A DNA stretch of 49,432 nucleotides from NCBI GenBank assembly GCA_022824525.1, contig JAJDZT010000104.1:1-49432 (forward strand), written 5' to 3'. Both the position numbers and the translations under genes were made by a program. Below, piece by piece: positions 8,314-16,447 of the stretch. The first letter of the stretch is position 1; each line of letters opens with the position of its first letter. The notes below the pieces were generated by a model, which saw only the letters and a program-made list of their open reading frames with translations, made no database searches and was not told where the DNA came from. The DNA is from Silicimonas sp. Lineage in GTDB: Bacteria; Pseudomonadota; Alphaproteobacteria; Rhodobacterales; Rhodobacteraceae.

Positions 8314-8828
8314 GGATCGGTCTTGTGAGCACAGTCAGGGCAGATTCCCACCGCCTCTACCACCGTCCGTTCAATCTGGAAACCAACAGAGCGGGCTGCG
8401 TCGCCGAGCGAACCCTTAAGATGCATCGAATGCGCCTCGGCCACTGCATCACACTTGCGACAGATCATAAACGCGGGCGAGTGGTTTTCGCCGGGATGCG
8501 CGCAGGCAACAAAAGCATTGAGGCGCACGATCTTGTGGACAAACCCGTGCTCTGCAAGAAAATCGAGTGCGCGATACGCGACGGGCGGCTGAGAGCCAAA
8601 ACCTTCCTCGCGCAAAACATCAAGAATTGCATAAGCGCCGAGTGCCCGGTGTTCGTGCAGAAGTAGCTCCAAAACTTTGCGCCGAACCGGCGTCAAGCGC
8701 AGGCCTTCTTTTTTGCACCGCGAGTCAGCGGCTTCGAGCGCACGAGAAACGCACGCGTGGTGATCGTGTTCATGAAACCCAAGCGGTTTGGGAGGCCCAC
8801 TGGTTTGAATTTGTGCGTCGCTTGTCAT
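8310..8828 (-). CDS. zur: zinc uptake regulator, Fur family
   Basis: A 172-residue Fur-family repressor that binds DNA when loaded with zinc. It has the winged-helix region (LTPVRRKVLELLL to VAYRALDFL) and the two CxxC pairs of the structural zinc site (CRKC and CPDC). A histidine-rich N-terminus (HEHDHHAC) and the C-terminal half provide further metal ligands. I use the ATG at 8828, since an upstream in-frame ATG would run into the operator. First gene of zur-znuC-znuB and probably autoregulated through the palindrome at 8853-8870. Confidence 0.92.
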   Translation of the reverse strand: MTSDAQIQTSGPPKPLGFHEHDHHACVSRALEAADSRCKKEGLRLTPVRRKVLELLLHEHRALGAYAILDVLREEGFGSQPPVAYRALDFLAEHGFVHKIVRLNAFVACAHPGENHSPAFMICRKCDAVAEAHSMHLKGSLGDAARSVGFQIERTVVEAVGICPDCAHKTDP

Positions 8829-8852
8829 GCGGGTCCAATTACGATAGTGCAC

Positions 8853-8870
8853 GTAATGTTATATTATTAC
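8853..8870. promoter_or_regulatory. Zur box between zur and znuA
   Basis: GTAATGTTATATTATTAC is an 18-base imperfect palindrome (14 of 18 positions symmetric) resembling alphaproteobacterial Zur sites. It lies 24 bases before the zur ATG and 12 before the znuA ATG, so one bound repressor could block both divergent transcripts. Confidence 0.8.
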
Positions 8871-8882
8871 ACAGGTGACTCG

Positions 8883-9932
8883 ATGTCCAGAATACTCCTT
8901 CCAGTATCCTTTTCTGTCGCGCTGTTGGGAAGCACAGCGATGGCTGACGGTCCGAACGTTGCGGTCGATATAGCTCCCATTCATTCGCTGGTGGCCCGCG
9001 TGATGGAGGGTGTTGGCGCACCCAAGCTGATTGTTCAGCCGGGAGCATCGCCACACGAATACAGCCTTCGTCCATCCGAGGCGAGCGCCCTCCAAGACGC
9101 CGATCTCGTCTTCTGGATCGGCGAAGATTTGACACCATGGATGGCAGACGCGGTGGAGACGCTGGCGACTGACGCCTCCGTTACGACGCTCCTGGACACC
9201 GATGGCACAAAACTCCTCGACTTCCGCGAAGACGCGTTGTTCGAAGCGCACGATCATGATGACCATGACGATCACGGCGACGAGGAACATGCTGAAGCCA
9301 AGGAGCATGACCACGACGATCACGGTGATGAAGAGCATGCTGACCACGACGACCATGGTCACGATGATCATACCGATGAAGAACATGCTGAGCACGACGA
9401 TCATCATGACCATGCGCATGGCGAACACGATCCACATGCTTGGCTTTCACCGGAAAATGCCAGCACTTGGTTGAACGTTATTGCCGCGCAACTTTCCGCT
9501 GCAGATCCGGATAATGCCGGCGCTTACTTCGCCAACGCAGCGGCGGCCCGCTCTGAAATGGAGACCCTCATAGCTGAGGTCAGTGCCATTTTGGACCCCG
9601 TACGCGGTGGCAATTTCATCGTGTTCCATGATGCCTACCAGTACTTTGAAACCGACTTCGACTTCCCTGCTTCCGGAGCAATCTCATTGGGTGATGCCAC
9701 CGATCCTAGCCCGGCTCGTATCGCCGAAATCCAAGAAAGAATTCGGGAAGAAGGTGTCGACTGCGTTCTGGCTGAACCGCAATTCAACCCGAACATCGTC
9801 ACGACGGTGCTCGATGGTACGGAAGCGAAGACGGGTGTGATCGACCCGCTTGGTGCAGAACTGGAGCCAGGTGCAGCGCTTTATCCGCAACTCATTCGGA
9901 ATATGGCAACAACGCTCGCCAATTGTTTGTAG
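8883..9932 (+). CDS. znuA: zinc-binding periplasmic protein of the ZnuABC importer
   Basis: The 349-residue lipocalin-independent cluster A-I binding protein begins with a signal peptide (MSRILLPVSFSVALLGSTAMA). Zinc ligands are apparent in PIHSLVARV, ASPHEYSLRPSEA and FHDAYQYFE, plus an acidic C-terminal residue (DPLG). Residues about 123-185 form the charged loop typical of ZnuA, here unusually long, with a repeated DHDDHGDEEHA unit. The ATG at 8883 has AGGTGA 5 bases upstream; a longer frame begins inside zur and is discarded. It is transcribed alone, divergent from zur, under the Zur box. Confidence 0.93.
   Translation: MSRILLPVSFSVALLGSTAMADGPNVAVDIAPIHSLVARVMEGVGAPKLIVQPGASPHEYSLRPSEASALQDADLVFWIGEDLTPWMADAVETLATDASVTTLLDTDGTKLLDFREDALFEAHDHDDHDDHGDEEHAEAKEHDHDDHGDEEHADHDDHGHDDHTDEEHAEHDDHHDHAHGEHDPHAWLSPENASTWLNVIAAQLSAADPDNAGAYFANAAAARSEMETLIAEVSAILDPVRGGNFIVFHDAYQYFETDFDFPASGAISLGDATDPSPARIAEIQERIREEGVDCVLAEPQFNPNIVTTVLDGTEAKTGVIDPLGAELEPGAALYPQLIRNMATTLANCL
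9249..9438 (+). repeat. histidine/aspartate repeat tract inside znuA
   Basis: Imperfect tandem copies of a unit encoding DHDDHGDEEHA, rich in CAT/CAC and GAT/GAC codons, span about 63 residues with roughly two dozen histidines. The repetition also creates long spurious frames on the opposite strand. Confidence 0.9.
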
Positions 9933-10083
9933 GCAACTTATTGGGCCGACCGTCTTTCTTGATGGTGGGCCCTCCACGCCACGCAACGATCTTCTTGACG
10001 AGGTTCGCCGGTAAGCAGCGGAAAACCAGTTCGACTATCTGCTGTTTGATCCGCAGTTGTGAGCGATACCTGAACCGCGACGC

Positions 10084-10233
10084 CTATTCCTGTTTGGGGT
10101 AGGAACCCTCGGCGGGTGTCTTCCATCCGAAAGGTTTTCTGGCTGTCGTAGTGAGGCGGTGCTCGAACTTTTGGACTAGGACTGGCGCTGCCTTGTCGGC
10201 GAACTGGACCCTTCTAAACTCTGTCTGGTAAAA
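10084..10233 (-). pseudogene. decayed C-terminus of a transposase (IS30-like)
   Basis: On the minus strand the frame ending at TAG 10086-10084 reads KFEHRLTTTARKPFGWKTPAE, closely resembling the conserved end of IS30-type transposases (about LN-TRPRKTLGWKTPAE). The catalytic region is absent. Upstream codons overlap the start of the next real gene on the other strand, so only the last 40-50 residues are meaningful. A second gene-like minus-strand stretch (about 9950-10080, including LVKKIVAWRGGPTIKKDG) lies beside it in a different frame. Together they make 9933-10250 look like a scarred insertion site. Confidence 0.45.
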
Positions 10234-10276
10234 CGAAGCGCAATTTCTATCCGGGGTGGCAAAGACCCCAAGGCGA

Positions 10277-10981
10277 ATGAGCAGACCAAGGCAAAGCAAC
10301 ATAATTTCGGCACATACGATTTGGGCTTGGATGGGCGCACTGCGCGTCCTTGCCATTACGGCCGCCTTGTCATTCGGCGTGTTGCAGGCAAAGGCGCATC
10401 CCCACGTGTTCGTCGATGGCGGCGTGGACTTTGTAGTCGACGACGATGGGTCATTGACCGCATTGAAGGTCACATGGCTCTACGACGCGTTCGAAACACT
10501 CTACATTCTGTCGTCTCATGAAATGTCGCTAAACGCGTCGGGCGGATTGGATGAAAAGGACCGTCGACGGCTCGTTCAATTGCGCAGCGATTGGCCTGAT
10601 GACTTCGACGGGTCTGCGCATTTGATGGTAGATGGCTCACCCATACAAATGAAATGGCCTTCAGACTTGGACGCCACGGTCATCGACGGCAGGTTACAAC
10701 TAACCTTCATGCGACAGCTTGAAACTGAAGTCGACCTAAGCGGAACATTAGCGGAGGTCGCGTTTTACGAATCCACCTATTTTTTCGCTTTCTCGATCAC
10801 GAACACGCCAGAGGTACTGGGCAGTTCAGTGGACTGCGACATGACCGTCCGGCATTTTGAACCGGACGAAAGCGACACGGAATTACAGGAAGCGCTTGCC
10901 AAGTTGAGCCGGGAAGAAACGCCTGAAATCGCCCAAGTCGGTGAACTTTTCGCGGACAGGATTTTCGTCCAATGCGTTTGA
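10277..10981 (+). CDS. DUF1007 family periplasmic protein
   Basis: With the ATG at 10277 (AAGG 5 bases upstream) the product has 234 residues. A hydrophobic signal (ALRVLAITAALSFGVLQAKA) is followed by HPHVFVDGGVDF, the conserved start of mature DUF1007 proteins, whose histidines may bind metal. An internal ATG at 10331 would give a shorter signal and is also possible. DUF1007 proteins are regularly encoded next to NicO/RcnA-like transporters; here the NicO gene starts inside its last codons. A role in nickel, cobalt or zinc handling follows from this pairing and from the znu and cobalamin loci on both sides. Confidence 0.85.
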   Translation: MSRPRQSNIISAHTIWAWMGALRVLAITAALSFGVLQAKAHPHVFVDGGVDFVVDDDGSLTALKVTWLYDAFETLYILSSHEMSLNASGGLDEKDRRRLVQLRSDWPDDFDGSAHLMVDGSPIQMKWPSDLDATVIDGRLQLTFMRQLETEVDLSGTLAEVAFYESTYFFAFSITNTPEVLGSSVDCDMTVRHFEPDESDTELQEALAKLSREETPEIAQVGELFADRIFVQCV

Positions 10982-11850
10982 CGTTTGCAATTTGCATTGG
11001 CGTTTTAGCTGCCCTCCTCCTCTACCTGAGTGCTGATTTCAGTCGGGTGGTTGCTTGGGCCGTGGATATGCAGCGCGCGTTTCAAAACCAAATGGCAGAC
11101 GCGGTCCGCGCGCTTAGGGCAGGCGAACCCGACGCATATTTCGCCTTGTTGGGCGCCACCCTCGCCTATGGGTTCGTTCATGCTCTGGGACCTGGCCACG
11201 GCAAGTTCCTAGTCGGCGGGGTTGGCGTTGGAACCAAGGTTTCAGTTGCTCAACTTGTGACACTCGCAGTGGCCTCAAGCCTTCTACAAGCGCTCTGGGC
11301 CATCGTGCTGGTCTATGGAGGTTTCATGCTGTTTGAGGCGACCGCCCACAGTATGACGGACCTCGCCGAAGAGATTTTGGCACCGGCCAGCTACATTGCG
11401 ATCGCATGCATTGGTCTAGCCCTCGTATGGCGCGGAGTTCGATCGTTGAGACGTTCGCCCCAATCAGTCGGCGAGACAACTGTGTCAGAGTGTGGCTGCC
11501 ATTCTCATGGTCCGACACCCGATGAGATCGCCAAGCTCAACTCCGCACGTGAGGGCCTGGCGCTGGTTCTAAGCATCGCGATCCGACCCTGCACGGGCGC
11601 CATCTTCCTGTTGGTCATCGCCTGGCAGATGGACCTCCGAGCGGCGGGCGGAATTGCCGTCGTGGCGATGGGTGTGGGCACCGCAGCACTGACGAGTTTG
11701 GTCGCCCTATCCAGTGTAGCGGCCAGGACAGCAACACTGGCATCCACGAGTTACCTAAGCGCAGTGCACGTTGCATTCCCAATTCTGCAGGTCTCTGTGG
11801 GGACTCTCATTGCCCTGATAAGTCTTGGCCTACTCGGCCTGATCGTTTGA
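10972..11850 (+). CDS. NicO/RcnA-type nickel-cobalt transporter
   Basis: A 292-residue membrane protein with about six to seven helices. It shows the NicO signatures HALGPGHGKF in the second helix region and RPCTGAIFLL later, separated by a loop with a metal-binding-like CGCHSHG. Such proteins export, or in some cases import, Ni2+ or Co2+. Its ATG overlaps the DUF1007 stop by 10 bases, indicating a two-gene unit. The cobalamin riboswitch begins about 50 bases after its stop, so it is not itself under that switch. Direction of transport and metal cannot be read from the sequence. Confidence 0.85.
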   Translation: MRLTFAICIGVLAALLLYLSADFSRVVAWAVDMQRAFQNQMADAVRALRAGEPDAYFALLGATLAYGFVHALGPGHGKFLVGGVGVGTKVSVAQLVTLAVASSLLQALWAIVLVYGGFMLFEATAHSMTDLAEEILAPASYIAIACIGLALVWRGVRSLRRSPQSVGETTVSECGCHSHGPTPDEIAKLNSAREGLALVLSIAIRPCTGAIFLLVIAWQMDLRAAGGIAVVAMGVGTAALTSLVALSSVAARTATLASTSYLSAVHVAFPILQVSVGTLIALISLGLLGLIV

Positions 11851-11904
11851 ATCCTCGCCTTCGTCCATTGACCAAACAATGACATTCGACTTACATCGCC
11901 CTGA

Positions 11905-12092
11905 TGGTTCTCGGACGCTCAAAGCTGATGAGATGAAAAGGGAACACGGTGCGGCGCAACCAACTCTGCCCAAATCCGTGACTGCCCCCGCAACTGTGAG
12001 CGGTTAGCGACCTCGACAGGAACCACTGGACAAGCAGTCCGGGAAGGTTCGGGGAAGCAGCGACCCGCAAGTCAGGAGACCTGCCGTCACCA
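11905..12092 (+). ncRNA. cobalamin riboswitch
   Basis: The B12-box core AAGTCAGGAGACCTGCC is at 12069-12085. Upstream stand the other conserved elements: GATGAGATGAAAAGGGAAC, the CGGTG turn, GACTGCCCCCGCAACTGTGAGCGG near 11980-12003 and CGGGAAGG near 12040. Binding of adenosylcobalamin should turn off the downstream genes. It precedes DUF1636 and the ABC transporter by about 130 bases, leaving room for an expression platform that includes the CGCAACTTTTGCG hairpin at 12094-12106. Confidence 0.93.
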
Positions 12093-12224
12093 GCGCAACT
12101 TTTGCGTTGGGATTTCAACTCGATGCAGGCGGGGCGCCTGGTCAGGAGCACACGATGGAAAAGCGGTTCTACCCGCAAAGTCATGGTTCTCTTTTCTTCG
12201 CCCGCCTCGGTGGCGGAGGGCCAT

Positions 12225-12620
12225 ATGGAACACCGAATTACAGTCTGCACGTCCTGCCGACACAAGGGAACCGAATGCCGTCCAGGCTATGAATTGATAG
12301 AACGTCTGCGGCAGGCAATTGCAGCCGCAGGAGATTCGGTACCCGAAGATTTCGAAATTTCCGGCGTCGCCTGCATGGCCGGCTGCGATCGGCCTTGTAC
12401 CGTGGCTTATCACGGGACGAAAAAGGCCACCTATCTGTTCGGCGATATCGACCCCAATACGGATGTAGACGACCTCGTCGCATTCGCGCGCCAGTACGCT
12501 TATCTCCACGACGGATGGTGCACGTCAGTGGACCGACCGGGAAAACTGCGAACGGCTACGCTTGCTCGTGTCCCGGCTGCACTCATGGTGATTGAAGAAA
12601 CCGAGGCAAGGGCTTCGTGA
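12225..12620 (+). CDS. DUF1636 metal-binding protein under B12 riboswitch control
   Basis: The 131-residue product has a thioredoxin-like ferredoxin pattern of cysteines: VCTSCRHKG near the start and VACMAGCDRPC at about 60, likely ligating a 2Fe-2S cluster or another metal. DUF1636 genes are found in cobalamin loci of alphaproteobacteria, which fits the riboswitch directly upstream. The ATG at 12225 has GGAGGG 5 bases upstream; a longer frame would begin inside the riboswitch. Its TGA overlaps the GTG of the ATPase. The molecular role is unknown. Confidence 0.85.
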   Translation: MEHRITVCTSCRHKGTECRPGYELIERLRQAIAAAGDSVPEDFEISGVACMAGCDRPCTVAYHGTKKATYLFGDIDPNTDVDDLVAFARQYAYLHDGWCTSVDRPGKLRTATLARVPAALMVIEETEARAS

Positions 12621-13417
12621 CTGCTGCATCTCTCTCCGTTCAAGACCTGAGCTGGTCGCCCGGGCGTGGCGGTGAGCCGCTTTTGCATAGCACCAGTTTC
12701 GACCTGGCAGCAGGGCGCGTTCTTGGAATCGTTGGTCCCAACGGAGCGGGAAAGACAACACTTCTACGAATGCTCTATCGATATTATCGCCCAGCGACAG
12801 GTACAGTTCACATCGACGGCGAAGATATCTGGACCCTGCCTGCCCGATCGGTCGCCCAACGAGTGGCCGCTGTCTTGCAAGAACAACCAAGTGATTTTGC
12901 TCTCACAATAGGTGAAATCGTGGCTCTTGGGCGCGCTCCGCACCGGCGGGGTTTCACGGGAACCACTGGCGCCCACGACAAGGAGATGATCGATCGCGCA
13001 TTGGGTCTTCTGAACTTGCATGGATTGGCGGACCGTCATTTGGGGACCCTATCGGGCGGAGAGCGCCAGCGGGTTTTGGTCGCGCGCGCGTTGGCGCAGG
13101 AACCACGTCTGCTAATTCTGGACGAACCCACCAACCATCTCGATATCCGCCACCAGTTGGAGGTACTGGACCTGATCCGGAACCTGCCATTAACGATTGT
13201 CACGTCGCTCCACGACCTCAACTTGGCAGCCGACCTTTGCGACGATGTTTTGCTCCTCAACTCGGGTCACACTGTCGGGTTCGGTACACCATCGCAGGTT
13301 CTTTCCGAAACGGCTGTGTCAAATGCTTTCCTTGTGGAGGCTCGGCGCGAGCGTCTCACGCCAAGCGAATCCGATCACCTCACATTCCATCTTCAGAACA
13401 AAGGACAACAGTTGTGA
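12617..13417 (+). CDS. btuD: ABC transporter ATP-binding protein, BtuD/FecE type
   Basis: The 266-residue ATPase powers a metal-chelate importer. It shows Walker A GPNGAGKTT, signature LSGGERQR, Walker B LLILDEPTNHLD and switch histidine SLHDLNLA. Translation starts at GTG 12617, overlapping the DUF1636 stop, and ends overlapping the GTG of the binding protein. The riboswitch upstream argues that the cargo is cobalamin or a corrinoid precursor rather than a siderophore, though the protein family alone does not distinguish these. Confidence 0.85.
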   Translation: MTAASLSVQDLSWSPGRGGEPLLHSTSFDLAAGRVLGIVGPNGAGKTTLLRMLYRYYRPATGTVHIDGEDIWTLPARSVAQRVAAVLQEQPSDFALTIGEIVALGRAPHRRGFTGTTGAHDKEMIDRALGLLNLHGLADRHLGTLSGGERQRVLVARALAQEPRLLILDEPTNHLDIRHQLEVLDLIRNLPLTIVTSLHDLNLAADLCDDVLLLNSGHTVGFGTPSQVLSETAVSNAFLVEARRERLTPSESDHLTFHLQNKGQQL

Positions 13418-14349
13418 AAGCCACTCTCCTCGCCTCCGCAGCTCTTGCGCTAACAACCGGTTTGGCCGCTGCCGGAACGACCGTTGAAAGCTGCAATCGG
13501 ACTGTCTCGTTCGATGCCCCACCCGAACGCGCGATCTCAAACGACGTCAACTTGACTGAAATGATGTTGGTTCTTGGACTCGCGGACCGCATGGTCGGCT
13601 ACACCGGTATCTCTGGCTGGAAAACACTGGACGAGGAAATGCGGGCAGGCGTTGAAGAGCTTCCTGAGCTTTCGGCGAAGTACCCATCAAAAGAAGTTCT
13701 GGTCGGCGCAGATGCCGACTTCTTCTTTGCCGGTTGGAATTACGGAATGAGAGTTGGTGGTGAGGTAACTCCGGAGACTTTGGAGCCATTTGGAATAAAG
13801 GTCTATGAACTCACCGAGTCGTGCGCGCACATCATGCAGACAGGGAAGGCCAGCATTGAAGACATGTACGCGGATCTGGCGAACCTCGGGAAAATCTTCG
13901 GCGTAGAAGACAGGGCCACCGACTTGATCAACGGCTACAGAACCGAGCTCACCGCGTTTACCAACAGGCTGGAAACCGGTGAGCCGCTTCGGACATTTGT
14001 CTATGACAGTGGAGAAGACACGCCCTTCACAGCGGGTCGCTACGCCATGCCAACCGCGCTGATCGAAGCAGCAGGCGGGGTCAATATCTTGGACGACTTT
14101 GAAAAAAGCTGGGCCACTGTCACATGGGAAGAAGTGGTTGAACGGAACCCGGAAGTCATCGTGATCGTCAACTACGGGGAAGTTACCGCAGAACAGAAGC
14201 GAGACTTCATGAAGTCGAACCCTGCATTCGCCGACATCGACGCCGTGAAGAACGACCGCTTCGTCACGCTTGAGTATGTCGAAGCCACGCCTGGTCCGCG
14301 AAACATCGAGGCCATCAAGACTCTGGCTGAAGCTTTCTGGGCCGACTGA
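13414..14349 (+). CDS. btuF: periplasmic corrinoid/metal-chelate binding protein
   Basis: A 311-residue cluster A-II (BtuF/FhuD-type) binding protein. The signal peptide is MKATLLASAALALTTGLAAAG with cleavage near residue 20. The fold follows as RTVSFDAPPERAISNDVNLTEMMLVLGLADRMVGYTG and the C-terminal lobe with NPEVIVIVNYG. The GTG at 13414 overlaps the ATPase stop as GTGA and has AAGGA 8 bases upstream. Delivery of B12 or cobinamide to the permease is inferred from the riboswitch. Two cysteines of the mature part (ESCNRT and TESCAH) may form a disulfide. Confidence 0.85.
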   Translation: MKATLLASAALALTTGLAAAGTTVESCNRTVSFDAPPERAISNDVNLTEMMLVLGLADRMVGYTGISGWKTLDEEMRAGVEELPELSAKYPSKEVLVGADADFFFAGWNYGMRVGGEVTPETLEPFGIKVYELTESCAHIMQTGKASIEDMYADLANLGKIFGVEDRATDLINGYRTELTAFTNRLETGEPLRTFVYDSGEDTPFTAGRYAMPTALIEAAGGVNILDDFEKSWATVTWEEVVERNPEVIVIVNYGEVTAEQKRDFMKSNPAFADIDAVKNDRFVTLEYVEATPGPRNIEAIKTLAEAFWAD

Positions 14350-14371
14350 CACTTTGGCCGAGACCAGCAGC

Positions 14372-15391
14372 ATGCACGCACGTCCTCTGTCCCTCACCAT
14401 GGGTGGGATAGCGTTGCTACTGGTTTCGCTTTCTTTCGCGATCTCAATCGGGGCCGTGCAGATACCGCTGGGCACTGTATGGAGTGTCTTCCTGAATAAA
14501 CTCTCGCCCGGTTTGATTGACCAGACCTGGTCCCAAGGACGCGAAGCCATCATTTGGGAGATCCGTTTTCCACGTGCGCTCCTCGCCATGATGGTGGGGG
14601 CCGGATTGGCAATGGTCGGGGCGAGCCTTCAGGCGGTCACCAGAAACCCGTTGGCTGATCCCCACCTACTTGGAATATCCTCGGGCGGCGCGTTTGGAGC
14701 AATACTCGCACTGTTGCACACCGGGCTTTTCATCGGACTTTTGACCGTGCCGCTCCTCGCCTTTCTGGGTGCCCTTGGCGCGACGGGCCTTGTTCTTGGG
14801 GTTTCTCGCTTTGCGAATGCCATGACCGCCGACCGGCTCGTCTTGGCCGGCGTGGCTGTGTCTTTCATCATAATGGCCGGTGCAAATGTCCTGATATTCC
14901 TTGGAGATCCGCGCGCACACCATGTTGTCGTCTTCTGGATGCTCGGTGGTCTCGGTCTCGCCCAGTGGAGCCAGTTGGTCTACCCACTTGTTGTTCTCAT
15001 CATGTGTTCTGTGTGGCTTCTGTTGCGTGCAGAGAACCTGAATGCGATGACCATCGGAGACGAAACGGCGTCGACGCTCGGCATTCCCGTCGCACGCTTC
15101 CGCCTGTCGGTCTTCGTTGCCGGAGCGCTCATTACCGGTGTCATGGTCGCCTTCTCGGGGATCATTGGTTTCGTCGGCCTGATGATACCCCACATCGCCA
15201 GAATGCTGGTCGGAGGCGATTACCGGCGCGTTCTGCCAGCCTCAGCACTGATAGGCGCAGTCTTTCTGTTGTGGGCCGATATGGCCGCCAGAACGGTTAT
15301 GGCACCAGAGGATATGCCAATCGGAATCGTCACAGGATTGGTGGGTGGCATCTTCTTCGTCTGGCTACTAGCACGAAGGAAAGTTGCGTAG
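14372..15391 (+). CDS. btuC: FecCD/BtuC-family ABC transporter permease
   Basis: The 339-residue permease has around ten helices and the family marks IRFPRALLAMMVGAGLAMVGASLQAVTRNPLADPHLLGISSGGAFGA and GFVGLMIPHIARMLVGGDYRRVLP, the latter forming the contact to the ATPase. It is the last gene of the riboswitch operon DUF1636-btuD-btuF-btuC, 22 bases after btuF. The ATG at 14372 is weakly supported by GAG upstream; a TTG at 14354 is an alternative. Confidence 0.87.
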   Translation: MHARPLSLTMGGIALLLVSLSFAISIGAVQIPLGTVWSVFLNKLSPGLIDQTWSQGREAIIWEIRFPRALLAMMVGAGLAMVGASLQAVTRNPLADPHLLGISSGGAFGAILALLHTGLFIGLLTVPLLAFLGALGATGLVLGVSRFANAMTADRLVLAGVAVSFIIMAGANVLIFLGDPRAHHVVVFWMLGGLGLAQWSQLVYPLVVLIMCSVWLLLRAENLNAMTIGDETASTLGIPVARFRLSVFVAGALITGVMVAFSGIIGFVGLMIPHIARMLVGGDYRRVLPASALIGAVFLLWADMAARTVMAPEDMPIGIVTGLVGGIFFVWLLARRKVA

Positions 15392-15400
15392 CTGCAAACT

Positions 15401-16444
15401 CTAGAACGGTGCCGTGATACCCAGCTCGGCAGACTTTTCTCGAAGTTCTCTTGCCGTGTCGTCGGGAAGTTCGATCCCATGACGACGAAACTTCACGTCG
15501 TTGAGGGCTTCAATTTCACCTGGATAAAATATCTCAGGCACGTCCACGCGTCGCGGCGCACTCTTTAGCTCGGCGATCAATTCTTTCATGTCGGCGTTGA
15601 AGTCTTTGGGCTCGCGGATCGCTTGAATATCAATGGCAATGACAAGGTGGCCGACGCCACTCTCTCCGTTCGCGACGTAGGGCCCGACAACCGAGGTTCC
15701 AAAGCGACTTCCCGTCAGAACCCCTGACAGAACATCCATGATCGTTGAGATCGCGTAGCCTTTGTGTTCGGCCATCGGCAGGATCGTCCCGGCGATACCG
15801 GCGGTCGGATCGGTTGTCGCATTGCCGTCCGGGTCAATCGCCCAAGTCTCCGGGATCGGCTCGCCCTTTTGCTTGGCCAGGTGGAGTTTTCCTCGTGCAA
15901 CTGCAGTGTTTGCGATGTCGAGCATCATCGTTGAATGCCGTCCTGCCGGTGCGGCCCAAGACCATGGATTTGTACCCACCCGCTTTTCTGAACCACCCCA
16001 AGGCGCCATGGCCGGACTGGCATTAGTCGAAACAAACCCCACGCACCCGGCATCTGCAGCCATCTTCGTGAAATACATGGCCGTCCCAAAGTGCCCCGAG
16101 TTGCGCACGGCCACAGCCCCAAGGCCGTGCTGCTTTGACAGGGCAATGGCATGCTCCATGGCCGCATGGGCCACGACCTGCCCCATTCCACTTTGCCCGT
16201 CCATAGTCGCCATAGCGCCGAGGCCACCGTCAACTTGCGGCACCGCATTGGCATCTGTTGCGCCTGACTGGATCCGGTCCGCGTACCAAAACAGGCGCAT
16301 GACCCCATGCGATTGATGGCCCCAGAGGTCGGCCTGGACAAGTGTGTCGGCAATCAGAAGAGCGGCGTCTTCATTGACGCCCATCTCTCGGTAGCACTCA
16401 CATGCAAATTCTCGCAGTAACTCATGTGAAACTGTTACCGTCAT
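15401..16444 (-). CDS. malate/L-lactate dehydrogenase family oxidoreductase (YiaK/AllD-like)
   Basis: A 347-residue NAD(P)-dependent enzyme of the Ldh_2 family, which reduces 2-oxo acids such as 2,3-diketogulonate, ureidoglycolate, sulfopyruvate or cyclic imino acids. Typical segments are DLWGHQSHGVMRL with the catalytic histidine near residue 46, GLGAVAVRNSGHFG near 115, and MLDIANTAVARGK. It is the third gene of the GntR-cupin-dehydrogenase operon divergent from uxaC, so a sugar-acid substrate is likely. It is convergent with btuC, 9 bases away. Confidence 0.82.
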   Translation of the reverse strand: MTVTVSHELLREFACECYREMGVNEDAALLIADTLVQADLWGHQSHGVMRLFWYADRIQSGATDANAVPQVDGGLGAMATMDGQSGMGQVVAHAAMEHAIALSKQHGLGAVAVRNSGHFGTAMYFTKMAADAGCVGFVSTNASPAMAPWGGSEKRVGTNPWSWAAPAGRHSTMMLDIANTAVARGKLHLAKQKGEPIPETWAIDPDGNATTDPTAGIAGTILPMAEHKGYAISTIMDVLSGVLTGSRFGTSVVGPYVANGESGVGHLVIAIDIQAIREPKDFNADMKELIAELKSAPRRVDVPEIFYPGEIEALNDVKFRRHGIELPDDTARELREKSAELGITAPF

Positions 16445-16447
16445 AAG

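Noticed and set aside
9249..9438. Possible CRISPR or satellite array
   Set aside because: The repeats are imperfect, codon-phased and in frame inside znuA, with no spacers.
8859..9450. Minus-strand frames rich in Met/Val or His/Arg opposite znuA
   Set aside because: Produced by the histidine-aspartate codon repeats of znuA read in reverse.
13687..14589. 300-codon open frame on the minus strand
   Set aside because: Opposite the binding protein and permease of the B12 operon; no start context or domain.
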